NCBI RefSeq assembly: GCF_002419965.1 | Contig: NZ_DIHC01000020.1 | Coordinates: forward strand, 1-32,374 | DNA length: 32,374 nt | Source: Pseudomonas sp. UBA5706 | Lineage (GTDB): Bacteria > Pseudomonadota > Gammaproteobacteria > Pseudomonadales > Pseudomonadaceae | Reading direction: 5' to 3' | Shown here: in pieces, positions 24,939 to 32,362 of the stretch | How positions within the stretch are numbered: position 1 is the first letter of the stretch | Layout: each line of letters begins with the position of its first letter | Notes under the pieces: model-generated | Databases searched by the model: none | Told to the model about the DNA's origin: nothing | The model's input: the letters and a program-made list of their open reading frames with translations, nothing else | Made by a program: the position numbers and the translations under genes

Positions 24939-25904
24939 TTACAACGAAGCGTCTACCTTTTTGGCGGCATCTTCGCTGACCCACTGGTGCCAGACTTCAG
25001 GATGTTCCTTGAGGAAGATCTTCGCCAGCTTTGGCGATTCGATGCGGTCCTTGGTCATGCGCGCCAGGTTCTGGTTGAGCAGGTCGATCGGGATGTTGAC
25101 CTTCTCCATCACAGCCACCAGCTCAGGCGCTTGCTCGTGGAAGGCCTTGGACAGGCCGACCTTGATCTCGATGGTCTTGTTCACCCCGGCTTTCTCTTCC
25201 AGGCGCACCATGTCCACTTGGCCCATCAGCGGAGTCGGCGACCAGTAATAGGCCAGGATCGGCTCGCCGCGCTTGTAGCTCGACAGGATCGCCGTATCCA
25301 GCGCCGGGCCGGTGCCCGGGCGGAAATTGGTGTACTTGTCTTCCAGACCGTAACTTTTCAGCATCTCGCTGTTTTCCAGCTCGCAGGTCCAACCCGCCGG
25401 GCAATTGTAGAAACGGCCTTTTTCCGGCTCTTCGGCGTCCTTGAACAGGGCTGCGTATTTGCCCAGATCGGCAATGGACTTCAGGTCCGGCGCCTTGGCC
25501 TCCAGCTTGCGCTTGGCATCACCTTCGATCACGTAGCGCGGCACGTACCAACCTTCGACCGCACCTTTGACCGGAGCACCGACACCCACCACCTTGCCGG
25601 CCGCTTCGGCCTTGTTCCACACTTCGCTGCGGCCTACCCACTCCTCGGCGAAGACCTGAATATCATTGGTGCTCAGGGCGTTTTCCATGGTGATGGAGTT
25701 GCCGGGCAGGTTATCCACATCACAGCCGTAACCTGTTTTCAGAATGTCCTGCAGCACGTCGGTCAAAAGCATGGCGCTTTCCCAGTTCAACCCGGCGAAT
25801 TTCACCGGCTTGCCGGACTCACACCATCCCGCTGCCTGACTGGCGCCGCTGGCGAGCACGCCGACTGAAAGCAACGTGGATAGCAGGGCTTTCTTCGTGT
25901 TCAT
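24939..25904 (-). CDS. hutX: Periplasmic substrate-binding protein HutX
   Basis: This 321-residue protein has a typical Sec signal peptide (basic MNTKK, hydrophobic core, cleavage after about residue 24, ASQA/A) and an OpuAC/ProX-type glycine-betaine-binding fold. It should carry the ligand from the periplasm to HutWV. Four cysteines (in GWCESG, GYGCDV, YNCPAG and WTCELE) could form two disulphides in the periplasm. AGGAG lies nine bases before the ATG. It is the first gene of the hutXWV cassette, 147 bp after the NCS1 permease. By position in the hut operon, histidine is the likely ligand; aromatic residues that would form a betaine cage cannot be assigned securely here. Confidence 0.92.
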   Translation of the reverse strand: MNTKKALLSTLLSVGVLASGASQAAGWCESGKPVKFAGLNWESAMLLTDVLQDILKTGYGCDVDNLPGNSITMENALSTNDIQVFAEEWVGRSEVWNKAEAAGKVVGVGAPVKGAVEGWYVPRYVIEGDAKRKLEAKAPDLKSIADLGKYAALFKDAEEPEKGRFYNCPAGWTCELENSEMLKSYGLEDKYTNFRPGTGPALDTAILSSYKRGEPILAYYWSPTPLMGQVDMVRLEEKAGVNKTIEIKVGLSKAFHEQAPELVAVMEKVNIPIDLLNQNLARMTKDRIESPKLAKIFLKEHPEVWHQWVSEDAAKKVDASL

Positions 25905-26051
25905 TGTGTGACGCTCCTGGTCTTGAATGGGCTGTATTGCATGGGCAAGGCAGTAACGAAATCAGGTGGCATCCAGCCTGAGGGAAGAGCACTTGCCGTA
26001 CTCCGTCCCGCTTCACTCCAGCTTTAACAGACGTGCGTCACGGGTGGTCGT

Positions 26052-27515
26052 TCACCCCGCGTGCCCGGGGACGACACCGGGGCTCGCCTCACCCGTGTCC
26101 TGCCCGTTCGGCAGGATCAAGCGGTCGGCAATTTTCCCGGGCCATTTTTTCGCCGCCGCGTAATACAGCGCGGCAGGCACGACCAGACCGATAATCCACG
26201 AAATGTCCGTGTCATCGAGGCTCGCGACCAGCGGCCCGGTATAGAAATGGGTGGAAATGAACGGCATTTGAATCAACACGCCGATGACGTAGACAGATAT
26301 ACCGATCCAGTTCCAGCGACCATAACGACCGTCAGGGTCGGACAGGGCCGGAATGTCGTAGCGTTCTTTGCTGATGCAATAGAAATCCACCAGGTTGATC
26401 GCACTCCACGGCGTGAAGAACGCCAGCAGGAACAGGATGAATGCCGAGAAGTCCTTGAGAAACGAATCCTTGCCCAGCAGGGCCAGCGCGGTGGCAATGC
26501 CGACCATGGCGAAGATGTAGGTCAGGCGCACGGCGCTGGAGATATGACGGTTGCCGCAAAAGCCGCTGACGATGGTAGCGACCGACATGAAGCTGCCGTA
26601 GGCGTTAAGCGTGGTAATGGTCACCTTGCCGAACGCAATGCTGAAATACAGCGCCGCCGCCACCGCGCCAGTCCCGCCCAGACCGACAATGTAGGAGACT
26701 TCATGGTGGGCGAAGTTCTTGCCCGCCAGTGCTGCCGCCAACACCCCGAACACCATCGACGCCTGTGCCCCGATCACCGAACCCAGGCCCACGGCCCAGA
26801 ATGTCTTGCTCGCCGATGTACTGCGTGGCAAGTAGCGCGAATAGTCCGCGACATACGGGCCGAACGCAATCTGCCACGAAGCCGACAGGGAGATCGCCAG
26901 CAGGAAGCTGCTTAGCGAGAAGTGCTTGTTGCCCAGCAACGCGCCGATATCATTACCCGCCAGCAACGCGCCGAAGAGGTAAATGAAAGCGATCACGCCG
27001 ACGACGCTGGCGACCCGGCCGATCATGTGGATGACTCGGTAGCCGCAGATGGTCAGGGCAACGATGCCCGCGGCGAACAACACGATGCCTTGCCAGTCCG
27101 GCACGTGAATCAACTGCGCGACCGCCTGGCCGGCCAGCAGCGAGCCGCTGGCGGAAAAACCGATGTACATCAGGCACACCAGCACCAGTGGGATGACTGC
27201 GCCGTAGACGCCGAACTGCACCCGACTGGAAATCATCTGCGGCAGCCCCAGCTTCGGGCCTTGCGCCGCGTGCAGCGCCATGACGCCGCCGCCGAGCAGT
27301 TGACCGATGAGCAGGCCGATCAACGACCAGAACACATCACCACCCAGCACCACAGCCAGCGCTCCGGTGACAATCGCGGTGATCTGAAGGTTGGCACCCA
27401 GCCACAGGGTAAATTGACTGAACAGACGGCCGTGTCTTTCCGCGTCAGGAATAAAGTCGATCGAACGCCTTTCGATCACGGATGAACTTGCAGCACGATC
27501 ATCTGGAACAGCCAT
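26052..27515 (-). CDS. hutTu: NCS1-family permease, probable urocanate transporter
   Basis: This 487-residue membrane protein has about twelve hydrophobic segments and the features of the nucleobase-cation-symport-1 family (cytosine/purine/allantoin permeases), for example QFTLWLGANLQITAIVTGAL in the first helix and SSRVQFGVYGAVIPLV later. In P. fluorescens a permease of the hut operon, HutTu, is described as urocanate-specific, and the position directly after hutU fits it. The ligand is inferred from context; a pyrimidine or another imidazole is possible. The start at 27515 (MAVPDDRAA) has AGGGGA upstream; the in-frame extension to 27590 is not conserved in character. hutX follows after 147 bp and a REP pair lies before it. 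Confidence 0.85.
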   Translation of the reverse strand: MAVPDDRAASSSVIERRSIDFIPDAERHGRLFSQFTLWLGANLQITAIVTGALAVVLGGDVFWSLIGLLIGQLLGGGVMALHAAQGPKLGLPQMISSRVQFGVYGAVIPLVLVCLMYIGFSASGSLLAGQAVAQLIHVPDWQGIVLFAAGIVALTICGYRVIHMIGRVASVVGVIAFIYLFGALLAGNDIGALLGNKHFSLSSFLLAISLSASWQIAFGPYVADYSRYLPRSTSASKTFWAVGLGSVIGAQASMVFGVLAAALAGKNFAHHEVSYIVGLGGTGAVAAALYFSIAFGKVTITTLNAYGSFMSVATIVSGFCGNRHISSAVRLTYIFAMVGIATALALLGKDSFLKDFSAFILFLLAFFTPWSAINLVDFYCISKERYDIPALSDPDGRYGRWNWIGISVYVIGVLIQMPFISTHFYTGPLVASLDDTDISWIIGLVVPAALYYAAAKKWPGKIADRLILPNGQDTGEASPGVVPGHAG

Positions 27516-27593
27516 TGCGAATATTCCCCTAAGGCAAGTGTTGGTACGCAAGCTTCGTGAAACCGATGAATCCTGTGAGGCCCGAATCATTCC

Positions 27594-27660
27594 CTGTAGC
27601 AGGCCAGCTTGCCGGCGGCAGCGATCGTGACCCCGCTGCCGCCGATAAGCCGCGCAGCTA
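27594..27660. repeat. Inverted REP pair between hutU and the NCS1 permease
   Basis: CTGTAGCAGGCCAGCTTGCCGGCGG begins at 27594, and the opposed arm GCTGCCGCCGATAAGCCGCGCAGC ends near 27658. The arms pair imperfectly, with the right arm more decayed. It occupies most of the gap between hutU and the permease gene. Confidence 0.65.
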
Positions 27661-27687
27661 AACCAGCGTTCGGCCCCGGATGTTCTG

Positions 27688-29385
27688 TCAGTTATCGATC
27701 ATAGGCAGGTTCAAACCCTGCTCTTTGGCGCAATCGATGGCAATCTGATAACCAGCGTCGGCATGGCGCATAACGCCGGTGGCCGGGTCGTTGTGCAGGA
27801 CGCGGGCGATACGTTCGGCCGCTTCGTCAGTGCCGTCGCAGACGATCACCATCCCCGAGTGCTGGGAAAAACCCATTCCCACGCCGCCGCCGTGGTGCAG
27901 CGAAACCCAAGTCGCGCCGCTGGCGGTGTTGAGCAGGGCATTGAGCAGCGGCCAATCGGACACGGCGTCGGAGCCGTCCTGCATCGATTCTGTTTCGCGG
28001 TTCGGGCTGGCGACCGAGCCGGAGTCCAGGTGGTCACGACCGATCACGACCGGCGCCGACAGCTCGCCGCTGCGGACCATTTCGTTGAACGCCAGACCCA
28101 GCTTGGCGCGCTGGCCCAGCCCGACCCAGCAGATACGTGCCGGCAGTCCCTGAAAGCTGATGCGCTCGCGGGCCATGTCCAGCCAGTTATGCAGGTGTGC
28201 GTCGTCCGGGATCAGTTCCTTGACCTTGGCGTCAGTCTTGTAGATGTCTTCCGGGTTGCCCGACAGCGCCGCCCAGCGGAACGGGCCAATGCCACGGCAG
28301 AACAGCGGACGGATGTAGGCCGGCACGAAGCCCGGGAAATCGAACGCATTGCTCACGCCTTCTTCCTTGGCCATCTGACGGATGTTGTTGCCGTAGTCGA
28401 AGGTCGGGATGCCTTGTTTCTGAAATGCCAGCATGGCTTCGACGTGCTCGGCCATTGACTGCTTGGCGGCCTTGACCACGGCAGCCGGCTCGGTGGCAGC
28501 GCGATTGCGGTACTGCTCCCAGGTCCAGCCCTTTGGCAGGTAGCCGTTGAGTGGGTCGTGGGCGCTGGTCTGGTCGGTGACCATGTCCGGACGTACGCCC
28601 CGGCGAACCATTTCCGGCAGGATCTCAGCGGCGTTGCCACACAGCGCAATGGAGATCGCCTTGCCTTCGCCGGTGTATTTGGCGATGCGTGCCAAAGCGT
28701 CGTCCAGATCAGCGGCTTGCTCATCGACATAACGGGTCTTCAAGCGGAAATCGATGCGGCTCTGCCGGCATTCGATATTCAGCGAACAGGCGCCCGCCAG
28801 TGTCGCCGCCAGAGGCTGGGCGCCGCCCATGCCGCCCAGTCCCGCGGTCAGAACCCAACGGCCTTTGAGGCTACCGTCATAGTGCTGGCGACCGGCTTCG
28901 ACAAAGGTTTCGTAGGTCCCTTGGACGATGCCCTGGCTGCCGATGTAGATCCAGCTACCGGCGGTCATCTGGCCGTACATGGCCAGGCCCTTGGCGTCCA
29001 GTTCGTTGAAATGCTCCCAACTGGCCCAGTGGGGTACCAGGTTGGAGTTGGCGATCAGCACGCGCGGCGCATTACTGTGGGTTTTGAATACGCCGACCGG
29101 CTTGCCGGATTGCACCAGCAGCGTCTCGTCGTCGTTCAACTGGGTCAGGCTCTCGACGATCTTGTCGTAGCACTCCCAATTACGCGCTGCACGACCGATC
29201 CCGCCGTAGACCACCAGTTCATTCGGGTTCTCGGCGACTTCCGGGTCCAGATTGTTCATCAACATCCGCAACGGCGCTTCCGTCAGCCAGCTTTTGGCGG
29301 TCAATTGAGTGCCACGGGCGGCGCGGATTTCCACGTCGCGGCGTTTGGTCCATTGCTGGGCTGGGGTCTTGTTGTCAGTAGTCAC
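27688..29385 (-). CDS. hutU: Urocanate hydratase HutU
   Basis: Urocanase hydrates urocanate to 4-imidazolone-5-propionate using tightly bound NAD+. The 565-residue protein shows the NAD-binding stretch LTAGLGGMGGAQPLAATLAG (about residues 180-200) and the conserved active-site cysteine in ARICWVGLGQRAKLG. Further family segments are VVIGRDHLDSGSVASPNRETE and GGVGMGFSQHSGMVI. The GTG at 29385 with GAGG about eight bases upstream is preferred; a TTG at 29406 gives seven more residues and is an alternative. It is the first gene of the operon. A sigma-54 type promoter and a HutC-type operator lie upstream. Urocanate, its substrate, is the inducer that releases HutC in known systems. Confidence 0.95.
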   Translation of the reverse strand: MTTDNKTPAQQWTKRRDVEIRAARGTQLTAKSWLTEAPLRMLMNNLDPEVAENPNELVVYGGIGRAARNWECYDKIVESLTQLNDDETLLVQSGKPVGVFKTHSNAPRVLIANSNLVPHWASWEHFNELDAKGLAMYGQMTAGSWIYIGSQGIVQGTYETFVEAGRQHYDGSLKGRWVLTAGLGGMGGAQPLAATLAGACSLNIECRQSRIDFRLKTRYVDEQAADLDDALARIAKYTGEGKAISIALCGNAAEILPEMVRRGVRPDMVTDQTSAHDPLNGYLPKGWTWEQYRNRAATEPAAVVKAAKQSMAEHVEAMLAFQKQGIPTFDYGNNIRQMAKEEGVSNAFDFPGFVPAYIRPLFCRGIGPFRWAALSGNPEDIYKTDAKVKELIPDDAHLHNWLDMARERISFQGLPARICWVGLGQRAKLGLAFNEMVRSGELSAPVVIGRDHLDSGSVASPNRETESMQDGSDAVSDWPLLNALLNTASGATWVSLHHGGGVGMGFSQHSGMVIVCDGTDEAAERIARVLHNDPATGVMRHADAGYQIAIDCAKEQGLNLPMIDN

Positions 29386-29462
29386 GTCACAATCCTCGAT
29401 GATCAATCCGGCCCAGGCACTGGGCTGACGGTGCCTGTGTCAAACAGGCGGAATACGAATCT

Positions 29463-29477
29463 GCAAGTCAGGCACCA
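29463..29477 (-). promoter_or_regulatory. Sigma-54 type promoter for the hut operon
   Basis: On the minus strand TGGTGCCTGACTTGC has the invariant GG and GC ten bases apart, with a strong TTGC -12 and a partial -24 (consensus TGGCAC-N5-TTGC). Transcription would start near 29451, about 66 bases before hutU. The hut genes of P. fluorescens are known to depend on sigma-54 with CbrB or NtrC, which fits. Confidence 0.6.
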
Positions 29478-29530
29478 CTGGCTGCGAATAAAGGCGCTAC
29501 GCCGTGGACACGTGTGCAGACTCATATTTA

Positions 29531-29544
29531 CTTGTACATACAAG
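29531..29544. promoter_or_regulatory. HutC-type operator
   Basis: CTTGTACATACAAG is a 14-bp perfect inverted repeat (CTTGTA-CA-TACAAG) that contains TGTA-N2-TACA, the core described for HutC binding in P. fluorescens. It sits about 55 bp upstream of the -24 element of hutU. HutC is a GntR-family repressor released by urocanate. Confidence 0.7.
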
Positions 29545-29843
29545 CATATGCAACCGAAGGGCCAACTTGGGGAAAGTGCCACTTAAAAAAACGCGAAGCC
29601 GTGTGTGGTCTGGTGTGCGCAGGTTTCAGGCTATGCAGGCGGCGTGTGGATCAACGTCACGAGGAAGGGGTATTTGTTACTTTTGGGTGCGTACGCCCTA
29701 TGAAAGTGCAACGGGTAACAGAAAGTTGAATCGAAGCTGGCGTCCCGCACTGGGCTAAATCTGCCCTGCGCAATGCAGGAGTGCGGCGACGGTGTTGTGC
29801 GGATAAGAGCAGACGAACGCCTTCAAGGTACTGCAGATCTTCG

Positions 29844-29874
29844 GTAGCAGCCGGCTTGTCAGCGGCGATGATTT
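29844..29874 (+). repeat. Single REP element
   Basis: GTAGCAGCCGGCTTGTCAGC followed by GGCGATGATTT is one REP unit without a clear partner. It lies in the 543-bp gap between hutU and the anti-sigma gene. Apart from the promoter, the operator and this unit the gap contains no convincing gene; an 87-codon minus-strand frame (29657-29920) is translated REP and lacks coding character. Confidence 0.6.
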
Positions 29875-29928
29875 GAAAGGCACTTTGAGCCAACAAACGT
29901 GCTGCAACGGAAGGGGGCACGTTGGACC

Positions 29929-30666
29929 CTAACCCGCCTTCACTGCGCGCCCTGAAAACTGAATCGGACCGCTGGGCCTGTTCAGCGGCGAGCCCCCGGC
30001 TTTCTCAAGCGACAGTTCGAAGCGCTGGTTCGGTTGCAGTGGCGGCAAGCGGTCGGTCGCAACCTTCAGCGTCTGGCCCGGGCCAACCAGCCCGAGCGAA
30101 ACGGGACCTGGCCAGTCGTCGGCCTGGGTCCAGAACTGCAATACCTTGCCCGGCGGAATTTCGATCCTGTCCACGGGCACCAACTGGATGCCGCGCATGT
30201 TGCTGGCCTGGATCACCCAACCAGGGGCATTGTGCTCGGGTGTCGAAAGCACAGCCAGGTAGGCGGGCGGCGGCGGGGTCGGCACCTGGCCCAGCAACTG
30301 CGTGCTCAAAACCACCGAGGCAGCCAGCCCGATGGCGGTCAGTGTGCGCCATAGGCCGGCGTTGTCCCACCAATGGGTGCGGCGTTTGTTGCGCTGGGCC
30401 TTGCCTTTGGTCTGGACAAACGCCCGTCCGCCGAGATTGCGTTCAATGTGCTTCCAGAGGCGAGAAGAAGGCCTTTGCGGTTCGGACAGCGCGGTAAGCG
30501 TCAATAACCGCGAGTTCCAACCTTCGATAGCCTTGCGCAACGCAGGGTCATGGGACAGCCGTTCCTGGACCTCGGTGCGCTGGTCAGCCGTCAGCGTGCC
30601 TAGCACGTACTCACCCGCCAGAGTCTGGACGTCGAGGTCGGGGATCTTGTCTTGTTTTTCACTCAT
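29929..30666 (-). CDS. Anti-sigma factor, RskA type, without an intact sigma partner
   Basis: This 245-residue protein has a cytoplasmic N-terminal domain (AGEYVLGTLTADQR-x5-RLSHDPALRKAIEGW, about residues 17-50) typical of RskA/ChrR-like anti-sigma proteins that are encoded beside ECF sigma factors. A single membrane segment lies at about 106-126. An extracytoplasmic RskA C-terminal domain follows at about 133-240 (PAYLAVLSTPEHNAPGWVIQAS, with IEIPPGKVLQFWTQ further on). No zinc-binding His-x3-Cys-x2-Cys is seen, so it is the zinc-free form. It normally holds its sigma factor inactive at the membrane. Here the start overlaps by ATGA the end of a decayed sigma gene, so its target is either absent or another sigma factor. 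The N-terminal domain looks intact. Confidence 0.88.
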   Translation of the reverse strand: MSEKQDKIPDLDVQTLAGEYVLGTLTADQRTEVQERLSHDPALRKAIEGWNSRLLTLTALSEPQRPSSRLWKHIERNLGGRAFVQTKGKAQRNKRRTHWWDNAGLWRTLTAIGLAASVVLSTQLLGQVPTPPPPAYLAVLSTPEHNAPGWVIQASNMRGIQLVPVDRIEIPPGKVLQFWTQADDWPGPVSLGLVGPGQTLKVATDRLPPLQPNQRFELSLEKAGGSPLNRPSGPIQFSGRAVKAG

Positions 30667-30814
30667 ACAAAGCGCTCCCGCAGCACGTCATAGCGTGCTT
30701 GATACAGGCGATCACCGTGCCCGGCGGCGCACCCAATACGCGTGCGGTGTGTTGCTGAGAATAACCGCCGAGGCGGCGCCGAAATACACAGTTACGACGC
30801 ACGGGTGCGGCTTT
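30663..30814 (-). pseudogene. Remnant of an ECF sigma factor gene (region 4 only, frameshifted)
   Basis: Read on the minus strand, one frame gives GGYSQQHTARVLGAPPGTV, a clear sigma region 4.2 helix-turn-helix. After about Ile-Lys-His-Ala, near 30692, the frame must shift by one base to give YDVLRERFV and a stop that overlaps the anti-sigma start by ATGA, the normal layout of such pairs. Regions 2 and 4.1 are missing, and only 195 bp lie between the anti-sigma gene and nhaA. So the sigma gene is truncated and also carries an apparent one-base deletion. Confidence 0.7.
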
Positions 30815-30861
30815 TGACAGATGGTGGAGCGGGGCAGGGCCCGAGAGCGTAACGCGCCCGA

Positions 30862-32040
30862 TCAGCTTTTGCTCAATCGACTGCGCAAGATCACGACCCC
30901 AGCCAGCGCCGATATGATCGACCCGAGCAAGACCCCCACTTTCACCTCATCGATCAGATGCGGCGCGCCGGGAAACGCCAGGTTGCCGATGAACAGGCTC
31001 ATGGTGAAACCGATGCCGCACAGCAGCGCCACACCATACATCTGTAGCCAGTTGCTGCCCTCGGGCAAGGTCGCCAGGCCCGCCCGGATTGCCAGCACCG
31101 CGGCCAGGAACACCCCGATCTGCTTGCCGATGAACAAACCCAGCGCTACGCCGAGCGGCACGGGGTCAATCAGATTGCCGAGGGTAATCCCGGACAACGA
31201 AACCCCCGCGTTGGCAAAGCCAAACACAGGAACCACAGCGAACGCGACCCAGGAATGCATTTTCTCTTCGAGAAACAACAGTGGCGAGTGAGCCTCTTGC
31301 TGGCGAGTCCCCAGCGGAATGCACAGCGCTAACGCCACACCCGCCAGCGTCGCGTGCACGCCCGATTGCAGTACGAAGAACCAGAGCAGCAGGCCCAGCA
31401 GCAAATAGGGCAGCAGACGCTGAACGCCCATGCGATTCATGATCACCAGCATGGCGAGCGTCACGAACGAGGCGCCGAGCATCGGCAGGTCCAGGCCGGT
31501 GCTGTAAAACAGCGCGATGATGGTGACCGCGCCCAGGTCGTCGAGAATCGCCAGAGCCGCGAGGAAAACCTTCAGCGAAGTAGGGACGCGCTTGCCCAGC
31601 AGCGAGAGCACGCCCAGCGCGAAGGCAATATCGGTGGCAGCCGGAATGGCCCAGCCGCTAAGGGTTTCGGCGTGGCCAGCATTGACCCCAAGGTAAATCA
31701 GCGCCGGCACCAGCATCCCGCCGGCCGCCGCGAAACCGGGCAGCGCGCGCTGTCCCCAGCTGGCAAGCCCGCCAGCCAACACTTCGCGTTTGATTTCCAG
31801 GCCGACCATTAGAAAGAAGATCGCCATCAGGCCATCGTTGATCCACAACTCGATCGACAATCCGCCCCAAACGCTGTGCAGCGCAGCAAAATAAAAACCC
31901 GCCATGGGCGAGTTGGCGACGATGATCGCGGTCAATGCAGCGCCCATCAACACGATGCCACCCGCGGATTCCGAGGCCAGAAAGCTGGCCAGAATGGCGA
32001 TGGCGCGTGGGGTTTGCTTGTCGGGATTTGGCGTCGTCAT
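30862..32040 (-). CDS. nhaA: Na+/H+ antiporter NhaA
   Basis: NhaA expels sodium (or lithium) in exchange for two protons at the inner membrane and helps with salt and alkali tolerance. The 392-residue protein has about twelve hydrophobic segments. The conserved ion-binding aspartates are seen in PAATDIAFALGV (Asp133 of E. coli) and AILDDLGAVTII (Asp163-Asp164 pair). The pH-sensing region VGLEIKREVL is also present, as is the LLCGIGFTMSLFIG helix. The ATG at 32040 is chosen because AAGGA lies five bases upstream; an ATG at 32046 is too close to the same RBS. It is the gene nearest the 35-bp tandem array. Pseudomonads may have several NhaA paralogues. Confidence 0.95.
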   Translation of the reverse strand: MTTPNPDKQTPRAIAILASFLASESAGGIVLMGAALTAIIVANSPMAGFYFAALHSVWGGLSIELWINDGLMAIFFLMVGLEIKREVLAGGLASWGQRALPGFAAAGGMLVPALIYLGVNAGHAETLSGWAIPAATDIAFALGVLSLLGKRVPTSLKVFLAALAILDDLGAVTIIALFYSTGLDLPMLGASFVTLAMLVIMNRMGVQRLLPYLLLGLLLWFFVLQSGVHATLAGVALALCIPLGTRQQEAHSPLLFLEEKMHSWVAFAVVPVFGFANAGVSLSGITLGNLIDPVPLGVALGLFIGKQIGVFLAAVLAIRAGLATLPEGSNWLQMYGVALLCGIGFTMSLFIGNLAFPGAPHLIDEVKVGVLLGSIISALAGVVILRSRLSKS

Positions 32041-32120
32041 ACGCATCCTTGTGCCTGGCGAAAAAAGAGGGTTGCCACGGTTGCTGCAGCCTACACCGAA
32101 CATCTTCTGTCGCGAGCGGC

Positions 32121-32362
32121 TCTACACGATCCGCTCCCGCCCATGACGCCTGGGCCTACGCGAATCCGCCTCTGCCGATGGCGCCTGGACCTACGCGAAT
32201 CCGCCTCTGCCAATGGCGCATGGACCTACGCGAATCCGCCTCTGCCGATAGCGCATGGACCTACGCGAATCCGCCTCTGCCGATAGCGCATGGACCTACG
32301 CGACTCCGCTTCCGCCGAAAGCATATGGCCTACACGGCTCTGCCTCTGCCGAAGGCGTAGGA
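32121..32362. repeat. 35-bp tandem repeat array
   Basis: The 35-bp unit CCTACGCGAATCCGCCTCTG with GGCGCA/AGCGCA plus TGGA begins at 32155, 32190, 32225, 32260 and 32295. Diverged copies begin near 32121 (34 bp earlier) and at about 32329. The central three to four copies differ at only a few bases; the outer ones are progressively decayed. Thirty-five is not a multiple of three, so it is not a coding repeat. It has no spacers, so it is not a CRISPR. It lies upstream of nhaA, beyond its start, and may continue past the window edge. Confidence 0.85.

Noticed and set aside
28558..29586. 342-codon plus-strand frame opposite hutU
   Set aside because: Antisense to urocanase with no motifs; it also runs through the hut promoter and operator.
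29657..29920. 87-codon minus-strand gene in the hutU upstream gap
   Set aside because: Part of it is translated REP sequence and the rest shows no coding character.
32121..32362. CRISPR array
   Set aside because: The 35-bp units abut with no spacers, vary in sequence between copies, and no cas gene is in the window.
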